Assembly (NCBI GenBank): GCA_905221605.1
Contig: CAJNDS010002106.1
Span: 284,501-348,500 of the forward strand
Direction of reading: 5' to 3'
Length of the DNA: 64,000 nt
Source of the DNA: Symbiodinium natans
Taxonomy: Eukaryota > Sar > Dinophyceae > Suessiales > Symbiodiniaceae
A model generated the notes under the pieces. It saw only the letters and a list, made by a program, of their open reading frames with translations, did not search any database and was not told the origin of the DNA. Position 1 is the first letter of the stretch; every line of letters starts with the position of its first letter. Shown here piece by piece: positions 29,456-40,035 of this stretch. Both the position numbers and the translations under genes were made by a program.

Positions 29456-29533
29456 GGTTGAGGAGAAAAAGAGAAGAGAAAAGAGGAACTACCTGGTTCT
29501 TGTTCCTGAGGCCACCATAGTACGACTGACGTG
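29456..29533 (+). CDS. Possible terminal exon fragment
   Basis: After an acceptor TTTAG at 29454-29455 the frame reads VEEKKRREKRN then YLVLVPEATIVRLT to TGA. The partner exons are not identified. Confidence 0.28.
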
Positions 29534-29570
29534 ACAGCAGCGTACCCTCGTGGAAACGTGTATGGCTATA

Positions 29571-29830
29571 AGAAAACCCGAGTCCCAGCTTCCAAATAGA
29601 CCCTATTTAAGCCACCCACCCCCCCCCCCCCCCCCCATTATAAGCCCTATGGAGGAGCTGCTAGTATAAGGGGGGAGCATCCCAAAATGTATCGAAAAAC
29701 AACCTCCCTCAACACTAAAACCTAAACTCTAGGCCCTAAACCCTGAACACTAATTAAACCCCAAACTCTAGGCCCTAAACCCTGAACTCTAGGCCCTAAA
29801 CCCTGAACCCTAAATTGAAACAAGGCTCTC
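29571..29830. repeat. MITE arm and degenerate CCCTAAA units
   Basis: 29585-29612 matches one arm of the palindromic element at 21908-22018. Poly-C and degenerate telomeric units follow. Confidence 0.55.
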
Positions 29831-29849
29831 ATTCTCAAGGGAGGGTAGG

Positions 29850-30464
29850 ATGCCCCACGCCTCTTCCTCCTGTCGCGTTGCAAGTGTTTTACACTCTAAG
29901 CCCGAAACTCTGAGCCCCCAAAAACCCTAAACCCGCAATTTCGAAAGCCCCCTATCCCCTTGTTTTGCGCCAGGGCTCTCTCAACCACCTAGCCCTAAAC
30001 CCTAAACACCCTAGCCCAGGGGATATCTCGCTAGTTGGGTGTCGTTCATGCCCAGGAATCCCGATGCCAGCATCGCCCAGCCATCTTCAGGTTTTTTGGG
30101 GGTTAGGGTTTCGGTCTTAGGGTTTGGAGGTTAGGGTTTGGGGGTTAGAGGAGGGGTTGGGGGTGGGGGGGAGGGTACAATTCAGTTTATCATGGGTTAG
30201 GCCATAACCCTAAACCCTAAACCCTAAACCCTAAACCCTAAACCCAAAAAGCGCGGATGCGAGCGTCAGAGAACCCTCACCCTAGACCACTCCTGGATCT
30301 TCGCGCTGAAGAAGTGCCTCGGTGCTGGGCTTGGGGTTTAGGGTTTAGGGTTTAGGGCTTAGGGTTAAGGGTTAAGGGTTAAGGGTTTAGGGTTTAGGGC
30401 TTAGGGCTTCGGGTTCAGGTCTTACCCTTAGGCTCAAAATGGCCTAAAAACCCTACATCAGAAG
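29850..30464 (+). CDS. Candidate exon chain, 3' end unresolved
   Basis: Islands 29850-29883 (ATG, PHASSSCRVA), 29974-29991, 30020-30090 (SLVGCRSCPGIPMP), 30270-30321 (LDHSWIFALKKCL) and 30432-30464 join in phase. Introns hold CCCTAAA and TTTAGGG units. Antisense frames of the same islands (for example AMLASGFLGMNDTQL) are equally open, so strand is uncertain. Confidence 0.3.
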
Positions 30465-30597
30465 GCCTTGTGGGCCCAAGACCCCAAAATAAGAGTCCTT
30501 AAGGCCTTCGGGATAGGGTTAAACTCTAAACCCTAAACCCTAAACCCTAAACCCTAAACCATAAACCCTAAAGCTTAATTAAGGGCCTAGGGACCAC

Positions 30598-33500
30598 ATG
30601 AAGGGTCCCGTGAAACTACGCACAGACTATCTGAACCTTAGAAGGGTTTATGGTCCACATAGGGTTCAGGGTTTAGGCTCCATATACCTTAACAGGAATT
30701 ATGGTAGCAAAGGGTATATGAACCCAATTTTAGGCTTCACTTGGTCCCCAAGGAACGCGAATCCCCTTAATTCTCTACGATTTGTTCAGCAACCCCCCCA
30801 AAAATCTGAGTTCTGAATTATACTACTCCCTAAATTGCCCGAATAAGGAAGCAAACTGTTTTTTCAAACAAAATTGGTGGTTCCCCTAAACCCTAAACCC
30901 TAAACCCTAAACCCTTCTTAAGCAAATAGTAGTTATAGGGGGGCACGGGAGTTGACGCGAAAGCGACTTGCTGTGGAAAATGTGGGCCTGGGAGCCTTAA
31001 GCTGATTTGGTCAGACTTTGCCCTAAACCCTAAACCCTAAACCCTAAACCCTAAACCCTAAACCCTAAACCCTAAACCCTAAACCCTAAACCCTATAAGC
31101 ATCCTGTGGTCCGGGGGGCTTCTGCAAACTCTTCATGGCGGCACGGAATGACACATTGGTGATCCTTGGCAGCAGGGTTAGGGTTTAGGGTTTAGGGTTT
31201 AGGGTTTGGGGTTTGGGGTTTAGGGTTTGGGGTTTAGGGTTTAGGGTTTGGGGTTTAGGGTTTAGGGTTTAGGGTTTAGGGCTTAGGGTTTAGGGTTTGG
31301 TCACCCATCTTGATGCCTCGCCTTTGCTTGTCTGGATTTCATATTGGGAACATCCCTCTTCAAAAGGTAGAGGCTACTCTGAGCACGTGCGTGGCAACAA
31401 GCACCACTGTTGGGGGGAGGGGTGGGGGGGGGTGGGCACGCTTCCCCTCTCCCTCCTCCCCAGCCCCAGAATTGTTGGCAACATGTGCTGATCTCTTTAC
31501 TACTCTACAATGTAGACTCACTCTAAGAACGGGCCACCAACTCATTAAATCCCCGTGTCAATGCACTATGGACCACCCCAGCTAAGCGAACCCCAAAAGA
31601 TTTTATGCTGTCCTACACCCGAAAAGATCCTAAAGGACCCTAAACCATAAACCCTAAACCCAAAAAGATCCTGAAGGGTCGGTGGTCCATATATCCGGAC
31701 CGTGCAGGTAGTGGTGGTAGCAGGTGCACGATGTGCATGTGGCTCTAAAAGCTCTAGGATGACCCTTAAAACTCTCTCAAACATACTCTTGAATATAATC
31801 TCTTAAACCCAATATAAGAGTAAAACCCTCTCAGGAATATTCTTGAATATATAATCCTCTTAAACCCCAATATAAGAGAGAATCGCAAAAAACAAACCCA
31901 AGGGCTGGCGATGTTGAGGAAAAACGGAACCCTCAAGCCAAAGCCTCAGCAGTCCAATGCACGCCGTGAGCTCGCTTGACTGCAGGCTTTCGGCCCTGAA
32001 ACCTCCTAAAACTTACACCCTAAACCCTAAACCCTAAACCCTTAAACTTACACCCTAAACCCTAAAACTTACACCCTAAACACCCTAAACTTTACACCTA
32101 TACCAGGATCGGAGTGCTGGCAAACCGGCGCCTATACTGAGGGCCTTGCTGATTTTTGGCGGGTCTTTCCATCTACCTCGCCTTGCCCCTGTAAATGACC
32201 CGATGTCTATTGAGGGCCTAAGTTGAGAGATCCAACCCTGGGCGTCGTTTAGCTCACAAACTTAGCTGCTGACCTGGACCCAATTGAACACCATGATTGG
32301 GATTCATATACCCGATGCCAGTATAATCCCTACTAAGGTCTATGGACCCTAAACCCCAAACCCTAAACCCTAAACTCTAAACCCTAAACCCTAAACCCTA
32401 AACCCTAAACCCTACCAAACCCTAACCCCAAGTATAGTGACCCTTTGAGGGTTCATGTCGTCCTCAGGGCTATTGAGCTGGGGGTCGCATCCATCGGCTC
32501 CGACCACGGTGCAACGCTCCTTGCTTCAGCGTCTCATGCTGCAAATGGGTACCCTAGCCCTAAACCCTAAACCCTAAAGCCTAAGCCCTAAACCCTAAGC
32601 CCTAAACCCGAAGCCCTAAACCCGAAGCCCTAAACCCTAAACACCCTAAACCCTAAACCCTAAACTAACCTAAACCCTAGCGGCCTCCTCACTGCGGTCT
32701 TTTGTAGGGCCTCCTTGCTAGTTCTTACGCGCCCCCCCACAAAGTCTAGACTCAAGGTGCAAAAACGACAGACCACACCTCGCATTGCCGTCCTGTAGGG
32801 TCTAACTAGGCACCACAGGAAGAAGGGTTTAGGGTTTAGGGTTTAGGGTTTAGGGTTTAGGGTTTAGGGTTTAGGCTTTAATTAGGGTTTAAAGGAAAGA
32901 AATTCGAGGGTGCATTTAGTCTCCAAGCCTCTGCTGCTGACTCTGGATCCAGGCTGGGCCATGCCACGACAAACCCCAACTTTACCGCACCCCCAACCCT
33001 AAACCCTAAACCCTAAACCCCAAGCCCTAAACCCTAGACCCTAAATCCTAAACCCTAAATCCTAAACCCTAAGCCCTAGACCCTAGACCCTCTCTCTCTC
33101 TCTCTCTCTCTCAGGTACTCCGTCCAGCAGTCAGACGCGACAAGTGGGTATATCCCCAAACAGGGGTAGTCCCGATAAGGAATCCCCCCGAAAGGGTACC
33201 CCTACACCCCCAAAAAGGCAACCCCCACCCCCGTCCCCCCTCGTTTCGGAAAACTCCCCCCAAGCATGCTTGGAGGTTCATGGCACTTACGTATTAACCG
33301 GTTATATCTGTACTTACCTATAACCCACTTGAAAGCCCCTTAAGTGCCCTAATGTGGTTATAAGTACAATTCTTTGTCCAGATATAACCCTTTAACCCTT
33401 TAACCCTAAACCCTAAACCCTAAACCCTAGACCCCTTAAAGTACAGTTATAATTGGTTAGTATACCAGGAACACCCTGACCCTAAACCCTAAACCCTAAA

Positions 33501-34228
33501 CCCTAAACCCTAGACCCCTTAAAGTACAGTTATGATTGAGTTAATAAGTACCATGAACCCAAGTATGACCCGGCCTTCGCCGTGCTTTGGCGAGGACAGC
33601 GTGCCGAAGCCTGGAGGAGTCTTTAGGTTTGGGGTTTAGGGTTAGGGTTTAGGGTTTAGAGTTTAGGGTTTTAAGGGGATTTTAAGGGAACCCCAACCCC
33701 CCCCCAAAAAAAAAAAAAAAAGGGCCTACTCCGGGTCCCAGTTTCTAGGGTTCTTAAGCGAGGGGGGTGTTTTCAAGGGGGGCTATGTAACCCAAGCGTC
33801 CCTTAAAACTCCCCACTACTCCTTCCTTAAGCTTCTGTAAGGTTCCCTAGGTGCCTTCCCCCCTTGAACCCCCCCTCCCTCACGAACCCCTAAGCCCTAA
33901 ACCCTAAACCCTGAAACTCTTGGTGCAAACGGCCTTTAAAGTCCGGACCGCCTTGCAAGGGGCGCATAGCCTACTGACTTACTAGCAAAGTGTGACAGTG
34001 AAAACCCAGCTTCGGGCCCTTACAATAATCTACGTATAACGGGGGGGGGGGGGGGGGCGGGGGGGGGGGGGAGGGCGGTGGGGCGGGGGGGTGGGGGGGG
34101 GGGGGGGTGGGCAAAAGAGGCAAGGCAAAAGGGGGGGGGGGGGGGCGGGGGGGGGGGGGGGGCGGGGGGGGGGGGGGCGGGGGGGGGGGGGGGGGCGGGG
34201 GGGGGGGGGGGGCGGGGGGGGGGGGGGG

Positions 34229-34264
<36 letters not shown>

Positions 34265-34625
34265 GGGTTAGGGTTGAGGGTTGAGGGCTTAGGGCTTAGG
34301 GTTTAGGGTTTAGGGTTCTAAGCGTTCTCCCACAGGACTTCGTCGAAGGCATGCCAGATTGCTGGAATGTGCAGGGTGCGCAAACCATGTTCGACCACAG
34401 TCGAAACTACCAAGCCCAAATTGCTGGCCAAGCTTTCTGGCTACTCGACTCAGCACCGAAGATAACCCTAAACCACAAACCCTAAACCCTAAAACCCAAA
34501 CCCTAACCCCAAACCCTAATCCTCAAACCCTCAACCCTGAACCTCAAACCCTAAACCCTAAACACACATATCTCAAGGTGCAAGAGGGCAAGGCAGCCCT
34601 GGCATCACTGGAGCGAACATCCTGA
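30598..34625 (+). CDS. Candidate ~282-aa protein, 13 exons, telomeric introns
   Basis: Exons 30598-30640, 30753-30807, 30939-31000, 31100-31176, 31294-31366, 31464-31511, 31903-31965, 32107-32190, 32266-32320, 32468-32548, 33115-33143, 33942-33961, 34336-34446 and a last exon 34578-34625 keep phase throughout. Motifs: LILYDLFSNPPKN, GGFCKLFMAARNDTLVILGS, LLVWISYWEHPSS, LLATCADLFTTLQ, GAYTEGLADFWR, DPIEHHDWDSYTRC, IGSDHGATLLASASHAANGY, DFVEGMPDCWNVQGAQTMF. The intron 31177-31293 is telomeric repeat from end to end: its GT and its AG both come from TTTAGGG units. The intron 30641-30752 is a MITE family 8 copy. A (CT)n tract precedes the acceptor at 33114. The final junction is ambiguous (GA donors at 34447 or 34461; alternative stop at 34632). 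Function unknown. Confidence 0.48.
31735..31900. mobile_element. MITE family 11 copy in an intron
   Basis: Two imperfect halves around GAATATTCTTGAATATA and CTCTTAAACCC. Related sequence lies at 51475-51659 and 63178-63471, where the element ends at a splice acceptor CCTAG. Confidence 0.5.
32821..32880. repeat. TTTAGGG array, intronic
   Basis: Seven perfect units. CCCTAAA arrays in the opposite orientation stand at 32997-33090 and 33402-33430 within the same long intron. Confidence 0.9.
34038..34261. repeat. Poly-G block with isolated C
   Basis: About 220 bases almost entirely G, broken by single C, A or T, then running into TTAGGG units. Gly-rich frames here are artefacts. Exact length is doubtful in any assembly. 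Confidence 0.85.
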
Positions 34626-34639
34626 ATGCTGAAGTTTAG

Positions 34640-35654
34640 GCTTCCGACTTCGGGGTCTCCCCCCTAAACCTTTAAGCCCGAAACCCTGAACCCTAAACCT
34701 AAACCCGGCCCTTTCCCCCGCCCCAAAAGAAACTGAAACCCTAAACCCTAAACCCTAAACCCTAAACCCTGAACCCTGAACCCTGAACCCTGAACCCTAA
34801 ACCCTAAACCTAGGAAGCCAAGTCTCTCAGCAGGTCGGTGCATGCTCTCCTTCACACAAAGCACAGCCGACCCTGATAAGGGGCCTTAGGGGTTCTTTAG
34901 GGGTTGTGTAAACTAGGGTTTCGACTCTCACACTGGCACAAGCGGGCGAGGCAACTCCTGTCGAGATCTCTAGAGTGGGTGCATTGACCACCAGTAACGA
35001 ACCAACCAGGGTCAGCATCCCTTCTCCCACATCTGACGGGTGTACGATTCAGGGCCGTACCGCAGAAGAGCTGACTCCTGATCAATCCGAACAACGACAA
35101 ACTCAGAACTAACCGGCACGTGTCTGTTGGCCAACATAGGTTCATTGACCCAGTTGGCGTGTCCAACAGGGGGCTGAAACCATGATAGCTAACAGTATAC
35201 CTCGATCACCTGTCACCTCAGAAAGGAGCCTCCCCCATCAGACCTGATTGGCTAATCCTAGGTGCACTGCAGCCTAGCGAAGATACATGTGGAGGTTGCC
35301 GCGAGCCTCCCTAGAAGCAGGTATCGACTCTGTCCCCACTACAACACAACCCGAGCGGCTGTTCCTCCTAGAAAAAGTAACATGCGTCAAGGGAGCTATA
35401 TGGGTGAGACTTCGCTCTCGCGGGCAGGACCGCTGTCCATGGCTTACACTCATATGGCGATGTACAGTTTACTCTGTCATCCCTGGGCGTCAGGAGGCGC
35501 AGCTTGACCGGCAGCGACGTCCGTGCACACTGTCCATGCAGAGAGCGTGCTCGTGGTGCTCTCCATTCCGAACTCATGCCGAGCCCAGGCTTCACGCAGC
35601 GTGCAGTCTTGTAACCGGCATCCTCCGAGGCTTTCACCAGTGAATTCGTGAATT
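34640..35654. other. Telomere-free unique island
   Basis: After CCCTAAA units to about 34810, some 830 bp of complex sequence contain no telomeric tract and no obvious exon chain, which is unusual for this half of the window. Frames are open on both strands. The minus-strand frame 34897-35166 has several Cys, but I recognise nothing. Confidence 0.4.
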
Positions 35655-35892
35655 CCCATCTCTGCGTCGCCCAGTGGCCAAACATCTGGCTGTTGCATTC
35701 TGCTGCAGGCATAGGGCCCCCATCTCTGCATCGCCCGGCGACCAAAACATCATGCAGTTGTATTCATCATGCAGCATCTCTGCGTCGCCCGGTGGCCAAA
35801 GCCTCATTCCGGCCATCATGCAGGCGTAGGGTCCCCATCTGTGCGTCCCCCAGCGTCCCAAACATCGTGCAGCTGTATTCATCATGCAGTCG
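35655..35892. repeat. ~60-bp tandem repeat, four copies
   Basis: Copies contain CATCTCTGCGTCGCCC and CATCATGCAG. They create the overlapping His/Cys-rich frames seen on both strands. Confidence 0.8.
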
Positions 35893-36071
35893 CATTCACA
35901 AAAAACTAGGGTTTAGGGTTTAGGGTTTAGGGTTTAGGACCTTAGGGGTTAGTTGGGGGTTATGTGGGGGCTGCGTAGGTATATAGGGACTGTATAAAGG
36001 TATATGTGTGTATGTATATATATATATATATATAGATATATAGAGAGAGAGGGAGAGAGAGGCATAGCCAG

Positions 36072-36230
36072 CGTGGCACGACACGAGCACGGTGCGAAGG
36101 CGTGCCCGGAGCGGTTCAGGGTTTAGGGTTTAGGGTTTAGGGTTTAGGGTTTAGGGCTACAGAAAGTTCCCAGAGTGTGCGGTGTCTACAGCTTGTCAAA
36201 GCCGGGGGCTCGTTGCGCGACATTTTGTGA
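36072..36230 (+). CDS. 3' end of a candidate gene, two exons
   Basis: Exon 36072-36113 (ARHEHGAKACPER) joins exon 36167-36230 (SQSVRCLQLVKAGGSLRDIL, TGA) in phase. The 53-bp intron GTTCAGGG...AGAAAG is made of TTTAGGG units up to its last 14 bases. The 5' part is not identified. Confidence 0.4.
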
Positions 36231-36514
36231 TTTGGTGGCTAGGGGCAACCGATGGTTCGGGGCCCCTTATAACTCATTCAGGTTGCCTACTGGTTCTTGG
36301 TAGGGAAGACGGGAATTGGGTACCTTAAATCTGTAAATGGTACTTCATTCCCTCATTCCCCACAAAGAACCAGCAAGAGTGTCTTAAGCCCTAGACCCTA
36401 AACCCTGAACCCTAAACTTTTCTGAACCAGGAGCTGGGACACAAACCCTAAACCCTAAACCCTAAACCCTAAACCCTAAACCCTGAACCCTGAACCCTGA
36501 ACCCTGAACCCAAG

Positions 36515-36938
36515 TCTCCTTCGAGGAGGACCTGCTCGACTCCTCGTGCAGGGCCCGCAGGTCCGGAGTGAGCACCTGGTGCCCAAACAAACTTTGGGGT
36601 TTAGGGTTTAGGGTTTGGGGTTTAGGGTTTGGGGTTTGGGGCTTGGGGTTTGGGGTTTGGGGTTTAGGGTTTGGGGTTTAGGGTCTGGGGTTTAGGGTTT
36701 GAGGTTTCGGATAAAAGAAACCCTCGTCTGCACTGTTGCATCATCTCAAGTCCTACCTTAACCCAAAGAGCCCAATACCCCTTCATTAAAAAAATAGACC
36801 TTAATTTATAAAGGGATCCTGAACATGATTTAAGGTATATTCCTTAATTAAGGGGGTATTGGGCTCTTTGGGAAGAACCCGGAACGGTTTCTTAACATAG
36901 GCGATTGTGCTAGGTGAGCTACGCAAGAAGGAAGGCAG
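36515..36938 (+). CDS. Exon pair separated by a MITE
   Basis: 36515-36567 (SFEEDLLDSSCRARRSG, GTGAGC donor) and 36914-36938 (VSYARRKA) join in phase. The intron holds TTTAGGG variants and the palindromic element at 36771-36882. Confidence 0.35.
36771..36882. mobile_element. 112-bp MITE with ~25-bp inverted termini
   Basis: CCCAAAGAGCCCAATACCCC at the left is mirrored by GGGGTATTGGGCTCTTTGGG at the right, with an AT-rich centre. Confidence 0.8.
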
Positions 36939-37559
36939 GCAACCCTAAACGCCAGCGGGCCTTTGGGCTGGGATCTGAGTTTAAGGTTTTGGGGTTTAGG
37001 GGTTTAGGGGTTTAGGGTTGAGGGTTCTAAGTTTAGGGTTTGTTTGTCAGGGTTTAAACGTTTAGGGTAGAGCCATTGAACATCCCAAGCCCTAAACCTA
37101 GCTGCACGCGCAGTGTGTCGTTCCTTCGTTTACGCAGGTACCTTTACGAATCTATTCTAGCAAAAACGACATCCCCCCTTGCTGACTTTTCGCTGCTCGT
37201 AAAAAAGTCGTCCCCCCCCCCCCATGAAGAATAGCAAGAATTTCCGAAACAGAAAACGGACCCAGGGCCGACCTAGGGGTCACTGCACCGGCATCTTCAC
37301 CGTATGAGCCGAGAGAGGGGAATCATCAAGATACAGTGTCCCAAAGACCCTGAACGATAACCCCTGAACCCTGAAGGGCTCAACCCCGACGGCCCATAAA
37401 CCCTGAGGAGGTGTGTTTAGATGCCCCTAAACCCTGAACCCTGAACCCTAAACCCTAAACCCTAAACCCCCTCAAAGCCCTCCCGCCCCTCCCACCCCTA
37501 GCCCTAAGACTTAAGCCGTGCACGCTGACCCCAAGCGATAACCCCCTTTGTTGCCCTCA

Positions 37560-37690
37560 ACCAGACTTGGAGGTTCATCGGTACTTATAGCCCCAATTAT
37601 AAGTCTACTTCTAACCTACTTAGAGGACTTATGGGGTTGAGAAGTGCAGTTACAAGTGGGGTTATACGTACCCTGAACCTGCAAGTAAGC
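37560..37690. mobile_element. MITE family 2 copy
   Basis: CTTGGAGGTTCAT...GGTACTTATA at the left and GTTATACGTACC...CCTGCAAG at the right, diverged from the copies at 20280 and 62083. Confidence 0.65.
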
Positions 37691-38086
37691 CCGAAGCCCT
37701 GAACCCTTTTACCCCTGACCTTAAAACCACCTCCTCACTTGGAAGCCCTGTTGTTGACATCCAAGGTGGGTTATGGGGGGGTATAGTAGGGTTTATAGGG
37801 GATGCGCAGCAGAGGTACTAAGTCAAAAGAGCTTCTCACGCGGGGTTTAAGGGTGACCCTAAACCACCCTAAACCCTAAACCCTAAACCCTAAACCCTAA
37901 ACCCAAAAACCCTAAACCCTAAACCCTAAACCCTAAACCATGTTTCAGGGGTTGGCACCAACTTGCGCTCCGAAGGCGATGGCCGCTGGTAGGACGCGGC
38001 CCTGAGAACTGGGGTGTACGTAGCTCTCAGATTGGGGATGTAGGGTTTAGGGTTTAGGGTTTAGGGTTTAGGGTTTAGGGTTGGGA
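37691..38086 (+). other. Telomeric tracts around one exon-like island
   Basis: CCCTAAA array at 37868-37938, then an island 37949-37988 (VGTNLRSEGDGR, GTAGGA donor), then TTTAGGG units. No chain built. Confidence 0.35.
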
Positions 38087-38166
38087 TGTTCCCCCTTATC
38101 CTAACAGTCCTTCATAGGCCTAATTTAGGGTTTAGGGCTTAGGGTTCAGGATTTAGGGTTTAGGGT

Positions 38167-38265
38167 TGGGATGTTCCCCCTTATGCTAACAGTCCTATTT
38201 GGGATTCTACTAGGGGGTCCTAGAATCCCTAATAAGGACTGTTAGGTATAAGGGGAACATCTCAA
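38167..38265. mobile_element. MITE family 1, near-perfect copy
   Basis: GGGATGTTCCCCCTTATGCT at the left is mirrored by TATAAGGGGAACATC at the right, with an internal GGATTCTA/TAGAATCC inversion. A half copy sits directly upstream at 38087-38120, separated by telomeric units. Confidence 0.8.
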
Positions 38266-38733
38266 CCTCAACCCTACCCGGAATGCCTATAGAGAGCCCT
38301 GGGTGGGGCTTGGCATCTACACCAAAGCCCTAAAGAGTAACCTAGGAATAGGTTTGGTACCCTTTCGGGTTTAGGGTTTAGGGTTTGGGGTTTAGGGTTT
38401 AGGGTTTAGTAAAACCCATCCCAAAAAAGGTGCGTAGGGTTTAATCGCTCACACTCGGACAGGCCAGGCCAGGTACAGTCTGGGTTCGCAGCCTGCACTG
38501 ATTCGCTTAGGGTTTAGGGTTTAGGGTGTCGGGTTGAGGAGGGACTAAGGGCCTAATCTGGATCCTAGTTCAACCCTAAGCCCAAACACCCTACCAGCCG
38601 CGATTCTCGACTCCTTCCCCCCCACATCCCTTGTCCCTTCGAGGAAGACAACGTACATAAGCAAAAACCTAAACCCTAAGCCCTAAGCCCTAAGGCCTAA
38701 ACCCTAAACCCGAAACCCTAAACCCTAAACAAG

Positions 38734-38831
38734 TCCAGACAGATGAGAAACATGGATCAGTAGGATGCCCAAGCCCAAAGGTCACCACCCTCTGCAGCAG
38801 TCGCCTGTCTCGTGAACTGCTAGTTGCTTAA
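38734..38831 (+). CDS. Candidate terminal exon
   Basis: From acceptor AAG at 38733 the frame reads QTDEKHGSVGCPSPKV then TTLCSSRLSRELLVA to TAA. Alternatively it ends at a GTTGCTTAAG donor at 38823, which matches the terminus of a MITE seen at 58205-58300. Confidence 0.35.
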
Positions 38832-39030
38832 GAGCCCCCCTGAAACGATCCCGCCCAAAAGCCCTCACGAAATATGTTTGGGACTTAGGTTTGGGCTTTA
38901 GGGAAACAGGGTGCAGGTCTGGGGGGGGGGGGGGCGGGGGGTCCTAAACCCTAAACCCTAAACCCTGAACCCTGAACCCTGAACCCTGAACCCTGAACCC
39001 TGAACCCCCTAAACCCCGCTGTTTGTCCAG

Positions 39031-39756
39031 GCGGCAGCCAGGACGGGAGGGCCCTTAGAAGCCAACTCTGCGAGTCTACATTTCATGGATTTAGGAGGCT
39101 AGGGTTTAGGGCTTAGGGCTTAGGGCTTAGGGCTTAGGGTTTAGGGTTTAGGGTTTAGGATTTAGGGTTTAAGGATTTAGGGTTTAGGATTTAGGGTTAC
39201 TGGGGCAATAGGGTTTAGGCTTTGGTCAGCTTCGGTCTTAGAGTGACGAGTTGGTCCTGCAATGGGCTTTACATTGGGGAGAAGGCATCGGGGATGATTT
39301 ATGGGAAGCCGCTCCTCTCGCTTCAACCTATATACAGCTGATGTAGGGTATAATCCCTAAGGGCCCAAGACCCCGAATAAGAAGGCCTTTTTGGGCCCCA
39401 AAACAGGCAAGAGGCCTTAAAATAATGGGGTCTTGGGCCCTTTTAGGGTAGAAAAGCACTAAGGCAAGCGGTGCGCCGAAGAGATTCCGGGTGAGGAATG
39501 TAGGGTCTAGGAGTTACCTCCAGGCTCCAACGTAGCTCCTTTTTGGGGTTAGTGACAGGGGGATGCTATAGTGTTCTACCCCCCAAAAAGTACTACATAG
39601 GAGCCTTTGGGTAGATTCACCCTAAACCCTAAACCCTAAACCCTAAACCCTAAACCCTAAACCCTGTTGTGTTTGCCCCGGCTCTGTCCGCGAAGGTTTT
39701 GGGGCGGCGCGAGGATGAAGGAAGTATTCTGTGGAAGTGGGTCCCCAGGGGTGTAA
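39031..39756 (+). CDS. Candidate exon chain, ends unresolved
   Basis: 39031-39073 (GSQDGRALRSQLC), 39242-39336 (SCNGLYIGEKASGMIYGK), 39464-39490 (KRCAEEIP) and an exon near 39715-39753 (SILWKWVP) keep phase. The donor at 39337 would be GC. A palindromic element occupies the intron 39337-39463, a MITE family 3 copy the next one. Confidence 0.38.
39515..39620. mobile_element. MITE family 3 copy
   Basis: Termini ACCTCCAGGCTCCAACGTAG and CTACATAGGAGCCTTTGGGT with an inner CTTTTTGGGG/CCCCCCAAAAAG pair. Sister copies: 40365-40475, 44284-44380, 51772-51872 and 55665-55765; part copy 43568-43615. Confidence 0.75.
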
Positions 39757-39915
39757 GGTTTAGGGTTTAGGGTTTAGGGTTTTAGGCTATGCAAGGTGTC
39801 AGGCAGCCATTTCTACAGGGCTTCTTGGCCTTGAAACCTGAAATCCCCTAACCCTAAACCCTAAACCCGAAAGACCTGAAGCTCGACGGTTAAAACTTAA
39901 GACCCCAAACCCCAA

Positions 39916-40035
39916 GCCCCCTAACCCTGCCTTGAGAACCCCAAATCTACTTTTTTGTAGGTTATTACTATAAATCCCCTTATTGGATTCTTAGGAGACC
40001 TACAACAAAGTAGGTTTCGGGTTGTTAAGGCTGTT
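39916..40035. mobile_element. MITE family 4 copy
   Basis: CCCCAAATCTACTT and AAGTAGGTTTCGGG termini. Sister copies at 47529-47655 and 56651-56755, with a degenerate one at 19905-19982. Confidence 0.7.

Noticed and set aside
29822-31378. Minus-strand exon set (EEEAWGILPSLENESL, ITNVSFRAAMKSLQ, SLYLLKRDVPNMKS)
   Set aside because: Individually attractive, but the plus readings of the same islands join in phase over more exons and use telomeric GT/AG consistently. Not fully excluded.
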